Assembly (NCBI GenBank): GCA_016790165.1
Contig: JAEUPL010000033.1
Span: forward strand, 123,325-187,324
Length of the DNA: 64,000 nt
Reading direction: 5' to 3'
Origin: Burkholderiales bacterium
Lineage (GTDB): Bacteria; Pseudomonadota; Gammaproteobacteria; Burkholderiales; Casimicrobiaceae
Shown: piece after piece, positions 26,207 to 35,404 of the stretch
Layout: every line of letters begins with the position of its first letter
Position numbering within the stretch: the first letter of the stretch is position 1
Position numbers and translations under genes: made by a program
The notes under the pieces: model-generated
Databases searched by the model: none
Told to the model about the DNA's origin: nothing
What the model saw: the letters and a program-made list of their open reading frames with translations, nothing else

Positions 26207-27934
26207 TCAGGCCGCAAGCTTGCCCGCCACCCGTGCCGCGATTTCACCCACAGTGACTTTCGAGGCTGCGCTATCGCGTCGGCCTTGATATTCGACGACA
26301 CCTTCCTTGAGTCCGCGGTCACCGACGGTGATGCGATGTGGCACGCCGATCAGCTCCAGGTCAGCAAACATGACACCGGGGCGTTCGCCGCGATCATCGA
26401 GCAGCACATCGATGCCCCGTGCGGCGAGTTCGTCGTGCAGCTTGTCGGCAGCGGCACGCACCTCTGCGCTGCGGTCGTAACCCACTGCGGCGATTGCAAC
26501 GGTGAATGGCGCCATCGGTTCGGGCCAAATGATGCCGCGCTCATCGTGATTCTGCTCGATGGCAGCAGCCACGACGCGCGTGACGCCGATGCCGTAGCAG
26601 CCCATTTCCATGACCTGCTCCTTCTGCTCCTTGTCGAGGTACTTGGCACCCAGCGCTTCGGAGTAACGTTGCCCCAGCGCAAACACATGGCCGACCTCAA
26701 TACCGCGACGCAGTTTGAGCGTGCCTTTGCGGTCGGGGGAGGGGTCGCCCTCAACCACATTGCGGATATCGGCGACGACGTCAGGCTCCGCGCAATCGCG
26801 CCCCCAGTTGGCACCGGTGACGTGATAGCCCGATTCATTCGCACCGCAGACGAAGTTGGCCATGGCGGCCGCTGCGCGATCCGCCACGACGGTTATCTTG
26901 CCCGGATGCGCGTTGCCGTGTCGTGGCACCGGGCCGCAGTACCCCGGCTCAACCCCGAGATGTGCCTCGATCTCCTCCGGCGTTGCAGGCCGGAAATTGG
27001 ACAGTGCTGCGACCTTGCTCAGTTTCACCTCGTTGACCATGTGGTCGGCGCGCAGCATGCAGAGCACGAAGCCGGCGTCGCTCATGTACATCATGGCCTT
27101 TAACTGCGCCGTGAGGGGCAGTTTCAGGAACGCGCTCACGTCTTCACAGGTTTTCTGGCCGGGTGTGTGCACCAGTGTGAGCGTCTCCGTCGCAGCAGCT
27201 CGAGGCGCCGTCGGCGCTACCCCCTCTGCCATCTCGATATTTGCCGCGTAGTCCGAGTCGGGGCAGTACGCAATCACGTCTTCACCGCTTTCGGCAAGCA
27301 CCTGAAATTCGTGCGATGCGAAACCACCAATATTGCCCGTGTCGGCATTTACGGCGCGGAATTCAAGCCCCAGGCGCATAAAGATGCGGCTGTACGCGTC
27401 GTACATCGCCTGATAACTCTTCATCAGCGCGTCTTTGTCGACGTCGAACGAATACGCATCTTTCATGATGAATTCGCGCGAACGCATCACGCCAAATCGC
27501 GGACGGCGTTCGTCGCGAAATTTGGTCTGGATGTGATAGAGGTTCTTCGGCAGTTGCCGCCACGAGCGAAGCTCTTGCCGCGCGATGTCTGTGATCACCT
27601 CTTCGCTGGTCGGCTGAACGATGAAATCGCGATCATGGCGATCCTTTACCCGCATCATCTCGGGGCCCATCTTGTCCCAACGTCCCGACTCCTGCCACAA
27701 CTCGGCGGGCTGGATCACCGGCATCAGCAGCTCGACCGCGCCCGCAGCGTTCATCTCTTCGCGCACGACTTGTTCGACCTTGCGCAGCACGCGCACGCCC
27801 AACGGCATCCACGTGTAGATCCCGGCACCGAGCTTTTTGATCATGCCTGAGCGCATCATGAGTTGATGCGAGACGATTTCGGCCTCGGCAGGCGCTTCTT
27901 TGGTGGTGGAAAGGAAGAACTGACTCAGTTTCAT
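26207..27934 (-). CDS. proS: prolyl-tRNA synthetase (bacterial type)
   Basis: The protein is 575 residues, the usual length for the bacterial ProRS with a YbaK-like editing insertion. Class II motif 2 appears in [28 protein letters not shown], the inserted editing domain covers about residues 230-390 ([28 protein letters not shown]), and motif 3 is [19 protein letters not shown]-terminal anticodon-binding domain ends the protein. It charges tRNA-Pro in the cytoplasm. First gene of the proS-transglycosylase-gluQ operon. Confidence 0.95.
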   Translation of the reverse strand: MKLSQFFLSTTKEAPAEAEIVSHQLMMRSGMIKKLGAGIYTWMPLGVRVLRKVEQVVREEMNAAGAVELLMPVIQPAELWQESGRWDKMGPEMMRVKDRHDRDFIVQPTSEEVITDIARQELRSWRQLPKNLYHIQTKFRDERRPRFGVMRSREFIMKDAYSFDVDKDALMKSYQAMYDAYSRIFMRLGLEFRAVNADTGNIGGFASHEFQVLAESGEDVIAYCPDSDYAANIEMAEGVAPTAPRAAATETLTLVHTPGQKTCEDVSAFLKLPLTAQLKAMMYMSDAGFVLCMLRADHMVNEVKLSKVAALSNFRPATPEEIEAHLGVEPGYCGPVPRHGNAHPGKITVVADRAAAAMANFVCGANESGYHVTGANWGRDCAEPDVVADIRNVVEGDPSPDRKGTLKLRRGIEVGHVFALGQRYSEALGAKYLDKEQKEQVMEMGCYGIGVTRVVAAAIEQNHDERGIIWPEPMAPFTVAIAAVGYDRSAEVRAAADKLHDELAARGIDVLLDDRGERPGVMFADLELIGVPHRITVGDRGLKEGVVEYQGRRDSAASKVTVGEIAARVAGKLAA

Positions 27935-28011
27935 GGCGAAGATGGGGTAAGGCAGCGTCGGAAAACGGGGGGCCGACGAGCATCCGGATTTGATTCGCCC
28001 TAATTTTCGCC

Positions 28012-28017
28012 TATTCT
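28012..28017 (+). promoter_or_regulatory. promoter placing transcription start at the amidohydrolase ATG
   Basis: TATTCT lies exactly 6 nt before the ATG at 28024, and TTGATT (27990-27995) sits 16 bp further upstream as a fair -35 hexamer. Transcription would start on or beside the A of the start codon; no Shine-Dalgarno is present. Confidence 0.45.
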
Positions 28018-28023
28018 TGACGC

Positions 28024-28884
28024 ATGGCTGATTTCAGCGCGGTTGACATCCGCACACCACACGCTGGAGTTGCACCGATAGCGCTGGTGCTTGACTCGCC
28101 GCACAGTGGCCGCCACTATCCGGCGGACTTCCGTTTTGCCTGTGACTTTGTGCGACTGCGCCGCGCTGAGGACACCGATGTAGATGACCTGTTCGGCGAC
28201 GCCCCGGCGCTCGGCGCAACCTTGGTCTGCGCCGGTTTTCCGCGCAGCTATCTCGACCCTAACCGCCGAGTCGAAGACATTGATATCTCGATGCTCGACG
28301 GCCGATGGCCGCACGCGGTGGATCACTCCCCAAAGACGCGCGCGGGTATTGGCCTGATCTGGCGAGTGCTCGATGACAACTCGGCGATCTACGCACGCAA
28401 ACTTTCGGTGGCGGAGGTGGAGGCGCGAATTGCGCTCTGCCACGCGCCGTATTGGCACGCCGTGACCGAGGCCATCGAAACGACGTACGGGCGATTTGGC
28501 CGCGTTTTTCATCTGAATTGCCACTCCATGCCGGCCGTTGCCGGGCCGCTCTCCTGGGTGGCACCGGGAACGGCGTTTGCCGACGTGGTGCTCGGGGACC
28601 GCGATGGCAGCACGTGCTCAGGCGAGTTTCGTGCCGTCGTCGCTGAAGCGGTGCGGGACGAGGGCCTGCGTGTGGCGATCAACGACCCGTTCAAGGGCGT
28701 GGAGCTGGTGAAGCGCTTTGGCCGACCGGCGGTGCAACGCCACAGCATGCAGATCGAGCTGAACCGCAAGCTCTACATGGACGAAACCACTCGCGAGCGA
28801 TCAGCAAACTACGGCGCGCTCAAGGCCGCACTCAATCGGGTTCTAAAAAAAATCGCCGATTTCGCGAACACGAAACCGGCGTGA
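28024..28884 (+). CDS. N-formylglutamate amidohydrolase family protein
   Basis: The protein is 286 residues. [12 protein letters not shown] near the N-terminus, [10 protein letters not shown], and [11 protein letters not shown] carry the conserved Ser-Pro-His, Arg/Asp and His-Ser residues of the FGase (HutG-type) family, a zinc-dependent hydrolase related to carboxypeptidases. Family members release glutamate from N-formylglutamate in histidine breakdown, but many act on other N-acyl substrates. No hut genes are nearby, so the substrate is open. Confidence 0.85.
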   Translation: MADFSAVDIRTPHAGVAPIALVLDSPHSGRHYPADFRFACDFVRLRRAEDTDVDDLFGDAPALGATLVCAGFPRSYLDPNRRVEDIDISMLDGRWPHAVDHSPKTRAGIGLIWRVLDDNSAIYARKLSVAEVEARIALCHAPYWHAVTEAIETTYGRFGRVFHLNCHSMPAVAGPLSWVAPGTAFADVVLGDRDGSTCSGEFRAVVAEAVRDEGLRVAINDPFKGVELVKRFGRPAVQRHSMQIELNRKLYMDETTRERSANYGALKAALNRVLKKIADFANTKPA

Positions 28885-28962
28885 AGCAGAGACTGCGTGC
28901 GCGGCGCGACCTTCGGGGGAAGCGGTGCCGCGCGGGTGGTCGTTGTTATTCCCTGGACGAGG

Positions 28963-28976
28963 AGGGCTGCGGCCCT
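28963..28976 (-). terminator. hairpin after the OmpW-like gene
   Basis: AGGGC-TGCG-GCCCT lies directly after the OmpW-like stop codon on the minus strand. The 5-bp GC stem lacks a U-run, so termination is uncertain. Confidence 0.3.
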
Positions 28977-28978
28977 TA

Positions 28979-29611
28979 CTAGAAGCGGTAGCCGAAGCCC
29001 GCACCCACGGCCCACGGATCCAGCTTGGCGGTACTAATGCGTGCGCCGTCGAGGTAAACGTCCGAACGGATGTAGATCTTCTTGACGTCAATGTTGAACG
29101 ACCACTTCTTGTCGATCGGAATGTCGAGACCGGCTTGCAGTGCGGGGCCGACGCTGTAGGCATCCAGGGTGACCGGTTTGCCCAGTGCCTTCATGTTGAC
29201 GTTCATGGTGTAGGTCAGGTTGATGCCGGCACCGATGTAAGGTTGAACCGCTGCGCCCGGGAACGGGCGGTACTGCAGTGTGAGGGTCGGCGGCAGGTGC
29301 TTGAACGTTCCGATGGCGCCGAGGCCAGCAACCGAGACGGTCTGCTTCTGCGGGTAGGTGAGGATCAGCTCGGCCGATACGTTCGGCGAGAAGAACCACG
29401 TGAGGTCCACTTCCGGGATGGTCTTGCTGTTGACGGTGATGCCGTCCGCCGGGATCACGTTCGGTACCGCGTCGGACTTGTCGGCGAAATTCAGGTTGAC
29501 GGCCCGCGCCCGAACCATCAGGTTGGACAGGTCTTGCGCCTGCGTCGGCAGGGCGGCGACACCCATGACGGCGGCGATGGCCAGGGCGATGGGAGTACGG
29601 AGGGCTTTCAT
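28979..29611 (-). CDS. ompW: OmpW-family outer membrane protein
   Basis: A 210-residue protein: signal peptide MKALRTPIALAIAAVMGVAA...TQAQ, then a beta-barrel-like pattern. VDLTWFFSPNVSAELILTYP, HLPPTLTLQYRPFP and PYIGAGINLTYT are OmpW signatures, and the chain ends GAGFGYRF with the terminal Phe used by the BAM complex. OmpW barrels form narrow hydrophobic channels in the outer membrane. ATG 29611 follows AAAGGAAAGCAC, a strong ribosome site; the longer frame upstream lacks a signal peptide. Confidence 0.9.
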   Translation of the reverse strand: MKALRTPIALAIAAVMGVAALPTQAQDLSNLMVRARAVNLNFADKSDAVPNVIPADGITVNSKTIPEVDLTWFFSPNVSAELILTYPQKQTVSVAGLGAIGTFKHLPPTLTLQYRPFPGAAVQPYIGAGINLTYTMNVNMKALGKPVTLDAYSVGPALQAGLDIPIDKKWSFNIDVKKIYIRSDVYLDGARISTAKLDPWAVGAGFGYRF

Positions 29612-29891
29612 GTGCTTTCCTTTTCTGTGACGTCTGCGTCGTTGGCGTTGCCTCAGCGAAGGCCACACCTGAGCCCCCGCCACCCGGACATCGACCCGCT
29701 TGGGGATGCTCGCTGAGACGACAATTGCAAGGCTACATACGGCTACAAACCCACTTGTTGATAATGGTCAATGAAATGCTGCGTTGCGCAAAATCGGTGC
29801 GTCAACCGGCTTGCGATGGGGCGGAATGCGCGTCGCGACTGCTCAGCGATCGGGTGCGGTTAGGCGTCAGTCCACTGCAGGCTTCGCTCCC

Positions 29892-29897
29892 TAAAAT
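29892..29897 (+). promoter_or_regulatory. -10-like hexamer 6 nt before the 390-residue gene
   Basis: TAAAAT followed by CTCGCG and the ATG at 29904, the same spacing as at three other genes in this window. No good -35 hexamer was found and there is no Shine-Dalgarno. Confidence 0.3.
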
Positions 29898-29903
29898 CTC
29901 GCG

Positions 29904-31076
29904 ATGCACCCATTTCATTTGCCCGATCCGCGGCTGTTTCCGGTCTACGAACCGGAAGGAGCGTCGTCCAACCCCTTGATCGAGCTCGCCCTGGCGTCGC
30001 TCGCCGCCGAGCAGGGCGTGATTCAGGAAAAGCGCGACGCGGCGCTGCGCGAAGCCATGGCCGCGCAGCTCGTCGCCAGCGAGGTCACGCCCATCGCCGA
30101 TGCGCTTGCGCGTGCGCCGTCGCTCGCCGTGCAGCGACATCTGACGCGGACGCTGGCGCATGCGCACGTGGAAGCGGGCCGCGCGCGCGGCGATGCGGGC
30201 TTGCCGACGACGGTGTTTGCGCTGCCCGTGGTGATGGTGGCCGGCAACGCGGCTCCGATCACTGTGCCGGGTGCACTGCCCAATGTAGACGAGCTGGTGG
30301 CGTTAATGAAGGGCGCTGCTGCGCTACGTGGAAACCAAAGTTTTGGGCTCTCCAACGCATTGGCGGCCGCGCAGACGTTCGCACTGGACCGATTGCCGGC
30401 AACGCTGGATTGGTGGTGCCTGGGCCCAGGTACGCCCATCGCGATCGAGCGTGCGCCGCTGGTCGTGCCCGGAAATCAGGAGAGCGTCTTCCTGCGCTTT
30501 CTCGTCGGCACCGCCGTCGCCGGCCCCGGCGTCGATCTGCTGACCGATGTCGACTGCGGCAAGTGGGGCATGCCCTTCACCCAAGCGGTGGCCCGGCAAC
30601 TCGGTGGCGGCGGCCTCTCGCTACTGGCGATGCCCCGACCACCACGCGCGCCGCTGGCCGCGCTGTTTCAGGGGCGTGCAGCGCAGCGCGAGGTGTCGTT
30701 GCAACTGTTCGCGACCAACGCGATCCGCAAGTTCCGCAGCAGCGTGGGAGAGCCGGCGGCGGTGATTTCCGCGCACCGCACTGCGTCGGGCGGCGAAGTT
30801 CGGCTATCCCTCTCGAACCCGTTCGACGAGAAGGGGGCGGAAGGATTTCAGGCGGAACTGTTCGCGACCGATCGCGCGCAGGACATCGCGCTGATCATGC
30901 AGGACTTGCTGCGCGAATGTGGCGTCGAATCGGTGACCACGCTCGCCGATGTGTTCGCCGACATCGACCCCGCGACCAAGCTGCCGCTGCTGTTTCGTGC
31001 CGACGCGCTGGAGTTGGCGCAATCGCATGCGCTCGATGCTCAACGCGCTGTTAGCGCTGGGGTGCGGACGCATTGA
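29904..31076 (+). CDS. uncharacterised 390-residue protein
   Basis: I do not recognise a family. The protein has no signal peptide or membrane span and is rich in Ala and Leu. It begins MHPFHLPDPRLFPVYEPEG. It has a likely helical N-terminal region (about 20-100) with many charged heptads, a central part with WWCLGPGTPIAIERAPLVV, and a C-terminal part with TDRAQDIALIMQDLLRECG. Codon use matches the neighbours and the frame is clean, so it is a real gene. The gene stands alone between OmpW (divergent) and dsbB. Confidence 0.7.
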   Translation: MHPFHLPDPRLFPVYEPEGASSNPLIELALASLAAEQGVIQEKRDAALREAMAAQLVASEVTPIADALARAPSLAVQRHLTRTLAHAHVEAGRARGDAGLPTTVFALPVVMVAGNAAPITVPGALPNVDELVALMKGAAALRGNQSFGLSNALAAAQTFALDRLPATLDWWCLGPGTPIAIERAPLVVPGNQESVFLRFLVGTAVAGPGVDLLTDVDCGKWGMPFTQAVARQLGGGGLSLLAMPRPPRAPLAALFQGRAAQREVSLQLFATNAIRKFRSSVGEPAAVISAHRTASGGEVRLSLSNPFDEKGAEGFQAELFATDRAQDIALIMQDLLRECGVESVTTLADVFADIDPATKLPLLFRADALELAQSHALDAQRAVSAGVRTH

Positions 31077-31090
31077 CCGCAGACAAGACA

Positions 31091-31210
31091 TAGCTTTTGC
31101 GCTCTATCCGCTTACGGACGGGCGTCGGCGCCGAATTTATGCTCAAGTCGACTTTCTAAGAAAGGGCGCCTTTTCGACCGTGAGGCCGCCGTTGGTGGCA
31201 AAAAGCCGTT
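31091..31210. repeat. palindromic intergenic repeat, copy A
   Basis: About 120 bp with inverted ends (AGCTTTTGC at left, GGCAAAAAGCC at right) and the central motif AAGTCGACTTTCTA. Its right part, ACCGTGAGGCCGCCGTTGGT, aligns with the copy at 55,100 read in reverse. It lies just after the stop of the 390-residue gene. Confidence 0.5.
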
Positions 31211-31519
31211 CCCTGTCACGAATCGATTGATCGAGGATTGGTAGTCGACTGTAGTCGCGCTCGCTCGCGGAAACCAAAGGCAGAGTGTCCCGGCGGAAGT
31301 GCGCCACTGTGGGTACCGCCATCGCTCCCGGCCGTGCGGGCCCGAACGTGGATGGACAGCCCCCTGGCTTTGCGAATCACGCGCCAGCGCCCGCCTCGTC
31401 TTGTGCCTCATAGAATTCACACTTGGCTTTGTCGCGGCGCCGCGACGCTTTGGCACCTGTTGCCGTGGCACCGCCGGGTGCATCGGCTGCGCTGCCCGAT
31501 CTCTCTCGCGCCCTTTGTC
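31211..31519. other. intergenic region upstream of dsbB
   Basis: No gene, RNA or clear promoter is visible here. The dsbB frame stays open back to 31238, but that part is arginine-rich with no membrane character and no family match, so it is taken as non-coding. Confidence 0.5.
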
Positions 31520-32038
31520 ATGAATCCCACTGACCTATTTCCGTCCCGCCGCTTCGCGTATGCATTCGGCTTTCTGGTGTGTGCCGCGTTGATGGCCTAC
31601 GCGCTTTATCTGCAGTACGTTCAACTGCTCGAGCCTTGCCCGATGTGCTGGTTCCAGCGTGTGGCGTTGGTTCTGCTAGGGGGCGTTTTTTTGGTTGCCG
31701 CGCTGGTCAATCCGTCGCGCCGCGGTGCGCGCCGGACCGCTTGGGGCGCGCTGCTGGCCGGGGGCGCAGGCGCGTTCCTCGCGGCACGGCACCTCTACAT
31801 TCAGTCCATGCCGTCCGACCAGTTACCGAGCTGCGGGATGGGTATCACCTACATGCTGGAAACCCTGCCGTTTCTTGATGTGTTTGCCCGCGCGCTCAAA
31901 GGCAGCGTTGAGTGCAACAAGATCGACCTTATCCTTGGTCTGCCGATCCCCGCGTGGAACCTTCTCTTTTTCGTCGCGGCGGTCGCTGCGGCTTTCCTTC
32001 TCATCAACCACCGCGCCCACAAGGTGCACACCCCATGA
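31520..32038 (+). CDS. dsbB: disulfide bond formation protein DsbB
   Basis: The protein is 172 residues with four membrane spans. Cys40 and Cys43 in LLEPCPMCWFQRV form the first periplasmic pair, and Cys105 (LPSCGMG) and Cys132 (VECNKIDL) the second, the complete DsbB set that passes electrons from DsbA to quinones. It supports folding of exported proteins, of which this window has many. ATG 31520 gives the usual length. Its stop overlaps the prolyl oligopeptidase start (ATGA). Confidence 0.92.
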   Translation: MNPTDLFPSRRFAYAFGFLVCAALMAYALYLQYVQLLEPCPMCWFQRVALVLLGGVFLVAALVNPSRRGARRTAWGALLAGGAGAFLAARHLYIQSMPSDQLPSCGMGITYMLETLPFLDVFARALKGSVECNKIDLILGLPIPAWNLLFFVAAVAAAFLLINHRAHKVHTP

Positions 32039-34134
32039 ACAAAGCGCTGCCATCCGCCGCTCTCGCCGCCCTGGTGTTGTCTCTCGCCACGCTGTCGGCT
32101 GCACAGCCTGCACCGCCCGGAGCGCCAACCACACCCGCTCGCCCGGTCACCGATGTGGTGCACGGCGTGTCGTTGACCGACGCGTACCGCTGGCTGGAGG
32201 ACAACAAGAACGAGGAGGTGGTCAGGTGGACGCGGGCACAACACGACGCGGCTCTGGCCTGGATGGCAAAGCACACCCCTGAAGTGCCCGGCTTGCGCGA
32301 CGAATTGACGCGCTATACCGACCGCACGATCACCTCGCCGCCGTCGTTCCGGAAGGGCCGCGAATTCTTCACGCGCAAGATGAAGGGCGAAGCGCAGGCC
32401 AAGCTCTACACGCGGCTTGACGGCAGGGAGGTGCTGCTGTTTGATCCAATTAAGATTGATCCGAGCGGCAAGTCGGCGCTATCGGGCCGAGCATTTTCGC
32501 GGGATGCGAGCCTCATCGCGGTGGGGGTTCAGCGCGCCGGTGACGAACTGCCGACGCAATACTTCATCGACAGCAAAACGGGCGCGACCGTCTTTCCGCC
32601 GATCAAGGAAGCCTGGGGCGTCTCGTGGACGAAAGACAACTCGGTAGCTTATGTGCAGCCACGCACGCAGGAGCAGGTGAGCAAGCAACTGCCGCTCTAC
32701 ACGCAGCGCGTCGACCTGAACAAGCCGATCGCTGGCCAACCGGTGGTCCACAAATTTTCCGATGCGAAGCAGTGGGGCGGCGTTGCCGACTATGAGTACG
32801 CTCCCTATACGTTGTTCACGACTGGCGAGGGAAAACGCGCCCAGTTTTCCATTGCCAGGACCGGCAGCAACGAAACCCCGCGAGTGATCTTTGCCGAAAA
32901 GGATGCCAACGCGTCGATCGAAATGATCGGCGACACCATCTACGCGTGGACGAATGCCGGCGCGCCCAACGGCCGTCTGCTCAAAGGCAGCGTCCACAAA
33001 CCGGACTTCAAGGACTGGCAGCCGATCCTTGCCGAGCAAAAGGATGTAGTGCTTGATTCCTTCGTCGTTACCCGGAAGCACATCATCGTGCAGGAGAAAC
33101 GCGAACTGCTTGAGCGTTTGCGGGTGGTGGACCTCAACGGCAAGCATGTGCGAGACCTGCCGGCGCCGGAATTCGGCAGCGTGACGGGCATTTCCTATGA
33201 CCGTGACAGCAACACGCTGTACGCCGCGCTGGCCACGTTCACGGCGCCGTTCAAGCTCTACAAACTTGATGCTGACAAGCTCGACTGGCAATTCCTGTAC
33301 CAGGACGAATCTGTGCTGGATACGTCAAACATCGAAACGAAACAGGTGTCCGTCACGAGCCGTGACGGCACCAAGGTGCCCATGTTCCTGAGCTACAAGA
33401 AGGGCACTCAACTCAACGGCAGCAATCCGGCCGTGATCTATGGCTACGGTGGCTTCAATGTGGGCATCAACGTGAGCTACCTCGGTGCATTTGCCACGCT
33501 GGTCAATCGCGGTGTGGTCGTCGCACAGCCGGGACTGCGCGGCGGCAATGAATACGGTGAGGCCTGGCACGAGGGGGGCATGCTTGGCAACAAGCAGAAC
33601 GTATTCGACGACCTTTACGCCAGCGCCGAGTGGCTGATCAGTCAGGGCTACACCACGTCAAAACGCCTGGTCGCGTTTGGTGGCAGCAACGGCGGCCTGC
33701 TGGTCGGCGCCGCGGCGACGCAGCGGCCGGATTTGTTCAACGGCATCGTCTGTTCGGTGCCGTTACTCGACATGGTGCGTTATCACAAATTCCGCATCGC
33801 GCGTTACTGGATCCCGGAGTACGGCGATCCAGACAAAGCAGCCGACTTCGCCTGGCTGCTGCGCTATTCGCCTTACCACAACGTTCGTGCCGGCGTGACC
33901 ATGCCGACCATGCTGGTGATCGCCGGCGAGAACGACACTCGCGTCGATCCGCTACATGCCAAGAAGTTTGTCGCACTGGCGCAGAACAATCCCGGTCAGG
34001 TCAATCCGGTGCTGCTCAAGATGGACTACGACTCCGGACACGGTAGCGGCAAATCGACCGCGCAGCAGGTGGAGGATCGCGAAACCTGGCTGCGTTTCAT
34101 TTTGGCCATGACGCAGTCCACGCAAGGGAAGTAA
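32035..34134 (+). CDS. prolyl oligopeptidase (S9A), exported
   Basis: A 699-residue protein with a signal peptide (LAALVLSLATLSAAQPA). It starts its mature part with DVVHGVSLTDAYRWLEDNKN, the S9A hallmark. A seven-bladed propeller follows, then the hydrolase: catalytic Ser about residue 551 in FGGSNGGLLVG, Asp in AGENDTRVDP, His in DSGHGSGKS. It cleaves short peptides after proline in the periplasm. Start overlaps dsbB by 4 nt, so the pair is coupled. Confidence 0.92.
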   Translation: MNKALPSAALAALVLSLATLSAAQPAPPGAPTTPARPVTDVVHGVSLTDAYRWLEDNKNEEVVRWTRAQHDAALAWMAKHTPEVPGLRDELTRYTDRTITSPPSFRKGREFFTRKMKGEAQAKLYTRLDGREVLLFDPIKIDPSGKSALSGRAFSRDASLIAVGVQRAGDELPTQYFIDSKTGATVFPPIKEAWGVSWTKDNSVAYVQPRTQEQVSKQLPLYTQRVDLNKPIAGQPVVHKFSDAKQWGGVADYEYAPYTLFTTGEGKRAQFSIARTGSNETPRVIFAEKDANASIEMIGDTIYAWTNAGAPNGRLLKGSVHKPDFKDWQPILAEQKDVVLDSFVVTRKHIIVQEKRELLERLRVVDLNGKHVRDLPAPEFGSVTGISYDRDSNTLYAALATFTAPFKLYKLDADKLDWQFLYQDESVLDTSNIETKQVSVTSRDGTKVPMFLSYKKGTQLNGSNPAVIYGYGGFNVGINVSYLGAFATLVNRGVVVAQPGLRGGNEYGEAWHEGGMLGNKQNVFDDLYASAEWLISQGYTTSKRLVAFGGSNGGLLVGAAATQRPDLFNGIVCSVPLLDMVRYHKFRIARYWIPEYGDPDKAADFAWLLRYSPYHNVRAGVTMPTMLVIAGENDTRVDPLHAKKFVALAQNNPGQVNPVLLKMDYDSGHGSGKSTAQQVEDRETWLRFILAMTQSTQGK

Positions 34135-34139
34135 GCATC

Positions 34140-34712
34140 GTGAAAATTCAGTCTGTCTTCGCTCTTGTCGCCCTCGCCGTCGGCGCGGTACCCGTGTTCG
34201 CTCAACCGGGGCCAATCGCGCCGCCGGCTGGGTCGACGGTCGCAGTACCACCTACCACGGCGGGCAAAGCGGTTCCCGGTAGTGTCGACAAGCTCTCGTG
34301 GCTAACCGGCTGCTGGCTGGCAGTTTCCGACGTGGGTCTTGGCGACAGTCGAGAAGTCTGGCTCGCGCCGATCGCGGGGACGATGCTCGGCATGGGGCAA
34401 ACGATCCGCGCCGACCGTACGCTCGGCTGGGAAGCGATGCGGCTATACAACGATGGCGACACCGTGAAGGCGTGGATTCGGCCCGGCGCCCGCAATGAAT
34501 TCACGATGGTAATGGAGCGTCTGGAGGACGGTCTCGTCAGTTTCGCGCTGACAGAAGGCGACACCACGACACGCGTCAGCTACCAGCGCCGCAGCCCAAC
34601 GGCGATGACGGCTTCGTTCCGGCTGATTCGTGGCGATGCCTCCCCCAGAGGGCAGGAGTTCGCCTTCAAGCGCGAGGACTGTGGGCCGTGGACCGGTGCC
34701 ACCGCCAAGTAG
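34140..34712 (+). CDS. DUF6265-like exported protein
   Basis: A 190-residue protein with a signal peptide (VFALVALAVGAVPVFAQ). The mature part has LSWLTGCWLA, MLGMGQTIRA, LGWEAMRLYNDGDTVKAW and a late GPWTG. This lipocalin-like pattern of short beta strands fits the DUF6265 group, whose role is unknown. The GTG start at 34140 is 5 nt after the oligopeptidase stop, making it the third gene of that operon. Confidence 0.7.
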   Translation: MKIQSVFALVALAVGAVPVFAQPGPIAPPAGSTVAVPPTTAGKAVPGSVDKLSWLTGCWLAVSDVGLGDSREVWLAPIAGTMLGMGQTIRADRTLGWEAMRLYNDGDTVKAWIRPGARNEFTMVMERLEDGLVSFALTEGDTTTRVSYQRRSPTAMTASFRLIRGDASPRGQEFAFKREDCGPWTGATAK

Positions 34713-34762
34713 AGCAAGCGGGCCGACCAGGGGAGGCGGTGGCGTAACGTCCGGTTTTTGCC

Positions 34763-34768
34763 TATAAT
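34763..34768 (+). promoter_or_regulatory. -10 element of the rpsO-pnp operon
   Basis: A perfect TATAAT within TGCCTATAATCTCAGG, 114 nt upstream of rpsO. Such a leader fits the autoregulated rpsO mRNA of proteobacteria. The -35 region is weak. Confidence 0.6.
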
Positions 34769-34881
34769 CTCAGGTTCACTCCAATTCAAACATCGTCCCT
34801 CGGGGCTCATGGGTTGGCGGGCAGGCAGATTTCTGCAGCTCGCGCCCGCTCTGATCGACGGCTAAAAGAGAGCAAATCATC

Positions 34882-35151
34882 ATGGCATTGACGCCAGAAC
34901 AAACCGCAAAAATCATCGCTGACCACGGCCGATCCAAGGGCGACACCGGTTCGACCGAAGTGCAAGTCGCGCTGCTGACCGCCAACATCAATGGCCTGTC
35001 GGATCACTTCAAGGCCCACGCCAAGGATCATCACAGCCGCCGTGGCCTGCTGAAGATGGTGAACCAGCGTCGCAGCCTGCTCGCGTATCTGCGCAACACC
35101 GACCGCGCCCGATATCAGGCGCTCATCGAAAAACTCGGCCTGCGCAAGTAA
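34882..35151 (+). CDS. rpsO: 30S ribosomal protein S15
   Basis: An 89-residue protein of standard length. [21 protein letters not shown] and [21 protein letters not shown] are the S15 signatures that bind the central domain of 16S rRNA. It is preceded by a TATAAT promoter and followed by a hairpin terminator before pnp, the usual proteobacterial order. Confidence 0.97.
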   Translation: MALTPEQTAKIIADHGRSKGDTGSTEVQVALLTANINGLSDHFKAHAKDHHSRRGLLKMVNQRRSLLAYLRNTDRARYQALIEKLGLRK

Positions 35152-35178
35152 CTTTGCCGCAAGCCTGACCTACGCCGG

Positions 35179-35218
35179 GGCCGCCTCTCTGCAAAGAGTC
35201 GCGGCCTTTGTCGTTTCT
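35179..35218 (+). terminator. rpsO terminator/attenuator
   Basis: GGCCGC pairs with GCGGCC and inner CTCT with AGAG, followed by TTTGTCGTTTCTT. It lies 28 nt after the rpsO stop. In related operons a partial terminator here lets some transcription run into pnp. Confidence 0.75.
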
Positions 35219-35404
35219 TGAACCGGGGGTTTGCAGCAAAACGATCGATCACTCTGAGCCTGTCGAAGCCTGCGCTGATGTGCCATCCACCCAGCCCGGC
35301 AGCCAGCCTCCGACAGTCTCATCGCCGATCGCGAAGCACAATATCCCCACGACCGAAGCAACACGCCCAGTGCTGGGCGGAATGAAAAAGAAAGGTAACA
35401 GCCG

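Noticed and set aside
35252-35275. CTCTGAGCCTGTCGAAGCCTG, resembling the widespread TTCGACAGGCTCAG repeat
   Set aside because: Single short partial copy without the inverted partner; not enough for a repeat call.
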